Source: Chloroflexota bacterium
GTDB lineage: Bacteria; Chloroflexota; Anaerolineae; B4-G1
Direction of reading: 5' to 3'
NCBI GenBank assembly: GCA_024232355.1
Contig: JAAEPW010000205.1
Coordinates: 1-11,766 of the forward strand
Length of the DNA: 11,766 nucleotides
The notes beneath the pieces were generated by a model that searched no databases, was not told the DNA's origin, and worked only from the letters and a program-made list of their open reading frames with translations. Positions within the stretch are counted from its first letter, which is position 1. Each line of letters starts with the position of its first letter. The translations under genes were made by a program, and so were the position numbers. Positions 7,272-11,766 of the stretch are shown here, piece by piece.

Positions 7272-7499
7272 CTATGCCTGTCGTTCGATGTCCCTGAATA
7301 CGTCGTCGACCGGCGTGGCTGCCATTTTGCCTTGATCATAGGCGTCGATACGATCTTCGGCTTCCTGGGCCCACGCTGCATCCACCTCTTTCCGAGCAGG
7401 AAAATCGAAACTGGCCATAATGTGCTCAATTAACTCGGCCCTGTCGACCGGAGACAGGCCTAGGACCTCTTTTAATATGTGTTGACTTTGTGGTGTCAT
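7272..7499 (-). CDS. Addiction-module antitoxin (TIGR02574-like)
   Basis: The 75-residue acidic protein comes first in the TA operon, the normal order for type II systems. The wording LGLSPVDRAELIEHIMASFD near the start, and AWAQEAEDRIDAYDQGKMAATPVDDVFRDI in the second half, match the short 'putative addiction module component' antitoxins that neutralise RelE/ParE toxins by direct binding. AAGGA stands 8 nt before the ATG at 7499. Only 16 bp separate the start codon from the end of an insertion sequence, so the native promoter has probably been cut off. Expression would then depend on a promoter inside or across the IS. Confidence 0.88.
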   Translation of the reverse strand: MTPQSQHILKEVLGLSPVDRAELIEHIMASFDFPARKEVDAAWAQEAEDRIDAYDQGKMAATPVDDVFRDIERQA

Positions 7500-7515
7500 A
7501 GAGTTTAATCCTTAA

Positions 7516-7541
7516 TAACGTACTTTCCGCACAAACGAAAC
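7516..7541 (+). repeat. Left terminal inverted repeat of the IS
   Basis: The first 16 bp, TAACGTACTTTCCGCA (7516-7531), match the right end perfectly in inverted orientation. After a 5-bp mismatch, GAAAC (7537-7541) matches again, so 21 of 26 positions agree. Confidence 0.88.
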
Positions 7542-7841
7542 AGGACTTTATACGATTTATTGAATTCGTAAAACGTGACAGAGATAAGACTTACAATAGT
7601 GCACACATAATGTCCAGAAACGTGTTTCGGAGGTGTCACGACCTTGGGCTTCCGAAAAACGTCATTCATGCCACCTATTTATTTGTCAAATCCTAACCTG
7701 AGTACACTATGCCATAAGGTATGCACAACTGCATCAATCTGAATGAATATCCAAGATGGAGAACATTCGCAAGAAAAAAATATTACAAATATCTATTGAA
7801 GACACTTTCGCTCCTGAATGCATTCGTATATATACTAGGGA
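7542..7841. other. Non-coding leader of the IS with an inverted repeat at 7620-7662
   Basis: About 300 bp separate the left end from the transposase, which is long for an IS. No credible gene is seen in it; a 77-codon minus-strand frame crossing its right part looks like chance. ACGTGTTTCGGAGG (7620-7633) pairs with CTTCCGAAAAACGT (7649-7662), with 12 of 14 positions complementary and a 15-nt loop. No T-run follows on either strand, so this is not a standard terminator. An AT-rich TATATATACT stretch (7827-7836) just before the start codon could serve as a -10 element, but no good -35 accompanies it. On the minus strand, TATAAA (complement of 7547-7552) points outward toward the TA genes as a weak -10 candidate. 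Confidence 0.5.
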
Positions 7842-9521
7842 ATGAAAGATAAAAACACAAACAAGGACAAACTGACACGGAAAAAAGTAGCAGGAATACC
7901 AATTATCTATGACATCATTGAGCGAATGAATTTGCGACAGATGCTGCTTGACACGGTGGGTGTACACGGAAACGAAACGTTTTATGCTGTGGATACACTC
8001 ATCCTGCTTATTATCAATCTGACATTAGGAAAACAACCTCTCTATGAACTCGAACAGTGGGTTCAAACCTTGGATCCCGCATGCGTAGGGCGTAAAGACC
8101 TGCCTAAAGGCACTATTAATGATGATCGGTTTGGCCGGGCATTGGATAAGTTATATAACGCTGATCGTGCAACACTGATGACCCGATTAGTACTCGAAGT
8201 GGTAAAGACATTTGACATCAATCTTGATCGTATACACAACGACTCCACAACAATAAAGGCCTGCGGAATGTATCCCGGGACAACAAAACAGGGATTTGAA
8301 CTTAAGAAGGGCCATAGCAAGGATCATCGTCCAGACCTAAAACAATTGGTGTATAGCCTTAGCATCAGCGCAGATGGTGCTATACCTGTCCATCAAAAGA
8401 CCTATCCAGGAAACCGTACAGATGACACAACACACATTGAAACGTGGGATACCCTACGTCGCATCAAACGAACAGCAGATTTTATGTATGTAGCAGATTC
8501 TAAATTATGTACGGATGAGCAGTTGAATCACATTGCCTCCAACCACGGCCGGGCCATTACCATCATTCCAGAGACTTGGAAGGAAGTAACGTCCTTCAGG
8601 GAGGCTCTAAGAAAAACTCGGAAAGCTAAAAAAGAAATCTGGCGGCGATATAAACCCGGCAGCGATACAGAGAAGGAATACTTTTCTGCGTTTACCGGAA
8701 AGCACATGACAAACACCAGAGGCTACCGCATTCACTGGATTTATTCGTCTCAGAAGCAAAAACGAGATCGGCAAGCTCGTAAGAAACGTCTTCAAAAGAC
8801 AGAAGAGGCACTTGCCGAACTTAACGGCAAGATCAACATGCGGCATCTAAAAACCAAAGAGGCTATCCAAGAGGCTGCGGATGTCATTTTGGTACAGTAT
8901 AAGGTGTCCCCTTTTTTTCGTGTTTCTATGGGCACAATCGATGAAGAAACTCGCAAGCAAATTGGCAAAGGACGACCAGGCCCAAATACGAAATACACGC
9001 GCATCATCACAACGGTTCACACATTGCATTGGACTCGTAACAACATATGCCTCCGTGAGGAGTCTAACACAGACGGTGTTTTTCCACTCTTAAGCACAGA
9101 TACCAATTTAACGGCCAAAGAGGTACTCCAGGCCTACAAATATCAACCGCGTGTCGAAAAACGCTTCCAACAGTTTAAGCATGTTCATAATGGTGCCCCC
9201 TTGCTTTTTAAAAAGCTTGAACGTATTGAGGCCACCATGTTTGCCTTCTTCATAGCATTAATGATCCAGGCTCTAATTGAGCGTCAAGTGCGGAACCAAA
9301 TGGCTGACCGTAAGATACCCGCGATAGCATTGTATCCTGAAGATCGTGACGCAAGCCACCCAACAACCTCCAAAATCATGGGTATATTTGAAGATATTTC
9401 AACATACCGATTAAGGAGAACATCCGGAAAAACAACCCATTTTTTTGACGACTTGAATGAAGTACAGCAAATGATTCTTGAATTCATGGACATTCCAGAA
9501 GCAGTCTACTGGTCTCGATAG
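7842..9521 (+). CDS. IS1634-family (IS4-like) DDE transposase
   Basis: The 559-residue protein is of the size expected for IS1634-type transposases, which cut and join DNA with an RNase-H-fold catalytic core. The triad is complete: D134 in HNDSTTIKACG, D219 in VADSKLCT, and E439 in YQPRVEKRFQQFKH, with the conserved lysine K446 seven residues later. The 220-residue gap between D219 and E439 matches the beta-strand insertion domain of the IS4 group. It contains a basic, coiled-coil-like stretch (QKQKRDRQARKKRLQKTEEA). The N-terminal region (1-130) is the DNA-binding part by family analogy. There is no frameshift or internal stop, so the enzyme may be active. The AGGG box is only 1 nt before the ATG at 7842, an unusually tight spacing. 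Confidence 0.92.
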   Translation: MKDKNTNKDKLTRKKVAGIPIIYDIIERMNLRQMLLDTVGVHGNETFYAVDTLILLIINLTLGKQPLYELEQWVQTLDPACVGRKDLPKGTINDDRFGRALDKLYNADRATLMTRLVLEVVKTFDINLDRIHNDSTTIKACGMYPGTTKQGFELKKGHSKDHRPDLKQLVYSLSISADGAIPVHQKTYPGNRTDDTTHIETWDTLRRIKRTADFMYVADSKLCTDEQLNHIASNHGRAITIIPETWKEVTSFREALRKTRKAKKEIWRRYKPGSDTEKEYFSAFTGKHMTNTRGYRIHWIYSSQKQKRDRQARKKRLQKTEEALAELNGKINMRHLKTKEAIQEAADVILVQYKVSPFFRVSMGTIDEETRKQIGKGRPGPNTKYTRIITTVHTLHWTRNNICLREESNTDGVFPLLSTDTNLTAKEVLQAYKYQPRVEKRFQQFKHVHNGAPLLFKKLERIEATMFAFFIALMIQALIERQVRNQMADRKIPAIALYPEDRDASHPTTSKIMGIFEDISTYRLRRTSGKTTHFFDDLNEVQQMILEFMDIPEAVYWSR

Positions 9522-9548
9522 CGGACCTCATATATCCGGTATGATTGG

Positions 9549-9574
9549 GTTTCTAGCATGCGGAAAGTACGTTA
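9549..9574 (-). repeat. Right terminal inverted repeat of the IS
   Basis: TGCGGAAAGTACGTTA (9559-9574) is the exact reverse complement of 7516-7531. GTTTC (9549-9553) pairs with GAAAC in the left end. The repeat begins 27 bp after the transposase stop codon. Confidence 0.88.
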
Positions 9575-9580
9575 CAGTAA

Positions 9581-9647
9581 ACCACTAATCTGTTTAAAAA
9601 CTGCAATACCGTTCCATGTTAGTGGAGATTAGTGAGGATTCGTGGTT
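9581..9647. repeat. Short periodic repeat with an inverted partner
   Basis: Three consecutive 10-bp units follow one pattern: GTTAGTGGAG (9618-9627), ATTAGTGAGG (9628-9637) and ATTCGTGGTT (9638-9647). Upstream, ACCACTAATC (9581-9590) is an inverted copy of the same word, so CACTAATC can pair with GATTAGTG across a 37-nt loop, or CCACTAA with TTAGTGG across 30 nt. The TTAGTGG/TTCGTGG style resembles short intergenic repeats I recall from environmental PVC genomes. A T-run (9653-9659) follows, but the loop is long for a terminator. Confidence 0.5.
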
Positions 9648-9657
9648 TCTTATTTTT

Positions 9658-9686
9658 TTGATATTGTCTGTCGCAAAAGGTCTAAC
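9658..9686 (+). promoter_or_regulatory. Candidate promoter of the kinase gene
   Basis: TTGATA (9658-9663, five of six consensus bases) is followed after 17 bp by TCTAAC (9681-9686, four of six). It would start transcription near 9693, about 90 nt before the kinase ATG. The -10 is weak, so this is tentative. Confidence 0.35.
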
Positions 9687-9704
9687 TAAATCGCATAGAC
9701 TGGT

Positions 9705-9782
9705 AGAGAGGAAAGACTGAGACAAGGAGAGGGGGAGAAAGGGAGCCGGGGAGAAGCAGGAACAGTTTAAAGGATGATATAA
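9705..9782 (+). promoter_or_regulatory. Purine-rich leader and ribosome binding site of the kinase gene
   Basis: Positions 9705-9765 hold only seven pyrimidines in 61 bases, including an unbroken 22-base purine run (9724-9745) with several GGAG-like words. The proper Shine-Dalgarno is AGGA (9771-9774), 8 nt before ATG 9783. The purine tract could keep the leader unstructured or offer standby ribosome sites; its role is unknown. Confidence 0.4.
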
Positions 9783-11766
9783 ATGAAAGCTTCAGAGAAA
9801 GATATTAAAGAGATTTTTGCGAAGGCGATTGCCTTGGAAGATGCCACAGAACGTGATGTTTTCCTGGAAGAGGCTTGCGGCACAGACAGCACATTGAGGC
9901 AAGAGGTTGACAAGCTACTGAAGGCCTACATTCAAGCGGGAGATTTTCTGGAAGAACCTGCAGGATTGGGAGACGTTACCTTGGAGAGTTCCCCTCTTAC
10001 CGAAGGGCCAGGCACCCTCATCGGCCCTTATAAGCTCCTGGAGAAGATCGGAGAAGGGGGTATGGCGGTAGTATACATGGCAGAGCAGGAGCGACCCCTG
10101 CGACGACGTGCTGCCCTGAAAATCATCAAACTCGGTATGGACACCAAGCAGGTGATCGCCCGTTTTGATGCGGAACGACAAGTCCTGGCAATGATGGACC
10201 ATCCCAATATTGCCAAGGTCTTGGATGCCGGAACGACTAAGACCGGTCGGCCCTATTTCGTAATGGAACTGGTACGCGGAGAATCGATTACCAAATACTG
10301 CGATAAGAACAAGCTGAGCACGCAAGCGCGTCTGGAATTGTTCGTGCCGGTTTGCAATGCGGTGCACCATGCCCACCAAAAAGGGATCATCCATCGTGAC
10401 CTGAAGCCCTCCAATATCATGGTCACCATGCATGATGGTAAACCCGTACCGATGGTCATAGACTTCGGCATTGCCAAGGCTACCAATCAGCGTCTCACCG
10501 AACAAACGATCTTTACCCGTTATGCAGAGATGATTGGTACCCCCGAGTACATGAGCCCGGAACAGGCCGAGATGAGCGGTCTGGACATTGACACACGCAC
10601 AGATATTTATTCATTGGGCATCGTTCTCTACGAATTGCTGACCGGGGCGCTGCCTTTCGATTCCAAAACCCTGCGCGCCGCTGCCATTGGGGAAATTCAG
10701 CGTATCATTCGAGAAGAGGAACCAGTACGCCCCAGCACGCGTCTATCGGGCCTGGGTAAGGAAGCAGAAGACATCGCTGCCCGGCGCCAAACCAACGTAG
10801 CGGGATTAGCGAAGAGGCTGCATCGTGAATTGGAGTGGATCCCTCTTAAGGCCATGCGTAAAGATCGGACCCGACGGTACCGATCTGCCTCGGAATTCGC
10901 AGACGATGTGCAGAACTATCTCCAAGATCAACCACTCATAGCCGGCCCGGAGTCGGTCACCTACCGTTTAGGAAAACAAGCAAAAAAATATCGTCTTGCC
11001 CTATTGGCTGTTGCTGCCATCGCCATGGTCGTGATAGTCGGTTTCATGGTCAGCACCTCAATGTATATCAAGGCCCATCGCGCCCTAAACACCGTAGAAC
11101 AGTTGGAAAGCCAAATGTATACGGACCAACAGCTATCAGCCATACTGACACTCCATGCCGAAGGCCGTTACCAGAAAGCCATTGATGAGCTTCAAACCAA
11201 TTTTTCCACAGAAGAAATGAGCTCCAAATTGCATCTGCTTCAGGGACAACTGCTGTACAATATGGGCCGCATTGAGGAGGCTGAAAAGGAGCTTCACCCC
11301 TTGACAAAGGAGAAACCTGAAATAGCGGGGGCGGCGCACTATCTACTCGCACGGATATACACCCAATCCGATCCAGAACGGGCCAGGGAGCACCATCTGG
11401 AGGCCGAGTCTCTACTTCCCCAAACTGCAGAGGCCTATACCCTACGGGCCATGGCTTCCAGCACTCCCCAGGCCACGGTTCAATGGCTATCCAAGGCCCT
11501 GGAATTGAACGCCAGCCACTATCCGGCTCGTCAGGCCCGGGCCCTGGCCTACTATGGACTAAAGGAGTTTGCGGCCATGGAGCGAGATGCTGAGGCCATG
11601 GTTGTGATGCGTACCCAGCATTCCCTGGGGTATGCGCTGCGGGCCATTGCCAGACGGGAACAGGGCAGATACGATCCAGCCCTCGATGATCACCGCAAGG
11701 CCATTGCACTTTCCGCAAATCAGAAAAACATAGCCGAATTGTACCATCAACGCCGGAAAACCCATT
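9783..11766 (+). CDS. PVC-type membrane Ser/Thr protein kinase with TPR tail (3' end cut off)
   Basis: The frame stays open to the window edge: 661 residues are visible and the C-terminus is missing. Residues 1-75 form the acidic N-terminal extension common in this group (FAKAIALEDATERDVFLEEACG). The Hanks-type kinase domain spans about 84-390. It has the ATP loop GEGGMAVV (90-97), K113 in AALKII, HRDLKPSN (204-211, catalytic D206), DFG (227-229) and SPE (258-260). One membrane helix lies at about 405-428. The rest is helical with TPR-like repeats for protein contacts outside the membrane. All catalytic residues are present. One oddity is A95, where glycine is usual in the loop. AGGA 8 nt upstream supports ATG 9783. 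Relatives often sit beside an ECF sigma factor gene; none is upstream here, only the IS. The phosphorylation target is unknown. Confidence 0.93.
   Translation, partial: MKASEKDIKEIFAKAIALEDATERDVFLEEACGTDSTLRQEVDKLLKAYIQAGDFLEEPAGLGDVTLESSPLTEGPGTLIGPYKLLEKIGEGGMAVVYMAEQERPLRRRAALKIIKLGMDTKQVIARFDAERQVLAMMDHPNIAKVLDAGTTKTGRPYFVMELVRGESITKYCDKNKLSTQARLELFVPVCNAVHHAHQKGIIHRDLKPSNIMVTMHDGKPVPMVIDFGIAKATNQRLTEQTIFTRYAEMIGTPEYMSPEQAEMSGLDIDTRTDIYSLGIVLYELLTGALPFDSKTLRAAAIGEIQRIIREEEPVRPSTRLSGLGKEAEDIAARRQTNVAGLAKRLHRELEWIPLKAMRKDRTRRYRSASEFADDVQNYLQDQPLIAGPESVTYRLGKQAKKYRLALLAVAAIAMVVIVGFMVSTSMYIKAHRALNTVEQLESQMYTDQQLSAILTLHAEGRYQKAIDELQTNFSTEEMSSKLHLLQGQLLYNMGRIEEAEKELHPLTKEKPEIAGAAHYLLARIYTQSDPERAREHHLEAESLLPQTAEAYTLRAMASSTPQATVQWLSKALELNASHYPARQARALAYYGLKEFAAMERDAEAMVVMRTQHSLGYALRAIARREQGRYDPALDDHRKAIALSANQKNIAELYHQRRKTH

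Larger units (their letters stand above)
7516..9574 (+). mobile_element. IS1634-type insertion sequence (2059 bp)
   Basis: The element is bounded by inverted repeats and encodes one transposase with an intact DDE triad. It is visibly richer in A and T than the genes on either side, which suggests acquisition from elsewhere. The outermost base pair was set by where the two ends stop matching. No clear target duplication flanks it: the left flank ends CCTTAA and the right flank begins CAGTAA. Only a TA would be shared if the element were trimmed to begin at ACGTAC. IS1634 relatives are known to make duplications of variable length. Confidence 0.85.

Noticed and set aside
7734..7967. 77-codon minus-strand frame across the IS leader and transposase start
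   Set aside because: Cys/Phe/His-rich chance frame opposite the transposase, with no recognisable domain; probably not a gene.
9651..9660. T-run as a rho-independent terminator after the IS
   Set aside because: The only upstream stems have loops of 30 nt or more and are A/T-rich, so a functional intrinsic terminator is not supported.
9915..10505. 196-codon minus-strand frame inside the kinase gene
   Set aside because: It is antisense to the kinase catalytic core, whose motifs are intact; no family features are seen in the antisense protein.
1..11766. CRISPR arrays, tRNA or rRNA genes
   Set aside because: I saw no regularly spaced repeat-spacer pattern, no tRNA cloverleaf with CCA-like end, and no rRNA-like sequence. 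This was by reading only; a covariance-model scan would be decisive.

Overview
The window looks like chromosomal DNA from a bacterium of the PVC group (Planctomycetota, Verrucomicrobiota, Kiritimatiellota or Lentisphaerota). The main clue is the partial Ser/Thr kinase at the right end. Its kinase core, single membrane segment and TPR tail have the wording typical of the large kinase families of those phyla. An FHS sugar permease, a fructokinase and a DUF6786-like lipoprotein in one operon, plus short widespread intergenic repeats, fit the same picture. Taxonomy is an inference; no rRNA or other marker is present.

Layout. Positions 1-163 are non-coding and hold small repeats. On the minus strand, 3336 down to 164 carries two co-oriented genes: a five-TM VanZ-like protein with a large C-terminal region, then a MATE efflux transporter. 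A divergent intergenic region (3337-3521) follows. It holds two sigma70-type promoters whose -35 boxes fall on the same bases. On the plus strand, 3522-6964 is a compact three-gene sugar operon: FucP-family permease, lipoprotein, PfkB-family fructokinase. Convergent to it, with only 4 bp between, is a type II toxin-antitoxin pair on the minus strand (toxin 6969-7268, antitoxin 7272-7499).

A complete-looking IS1634-type insertion sequence (7516-9574) starts 16 bp upstream of the antitoxin start codon. It has 16-bp perfect (26-bp imperfect) terminal inverted repeats and a DDE transposase with all three catalytic residues. Between the IS and the next gene lie a short periodic repeat, a candidate promoter and a purine-rich leader. 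The kinase gene begins at 9783 and runs off the right edge.

How the genes work together. The permease probably imports a hexose by proton symport and the kinase phosphorylates it. The pairing of an FHS permease with a fructokinase suggests fructose. The lipoprotein may act on or bind the same sugar outside the cytoplasmic membrane; its C-terminal wording resembles aldose-epimerase-type proteins. The IS probably separated the TA operon from its native promoter. No wholly new system is proven here. The best leads are the VanZ-like multidomain protein, the lipoprotein in the sugar operon, the shared -35 divergent promoter and the IS/TA junction.
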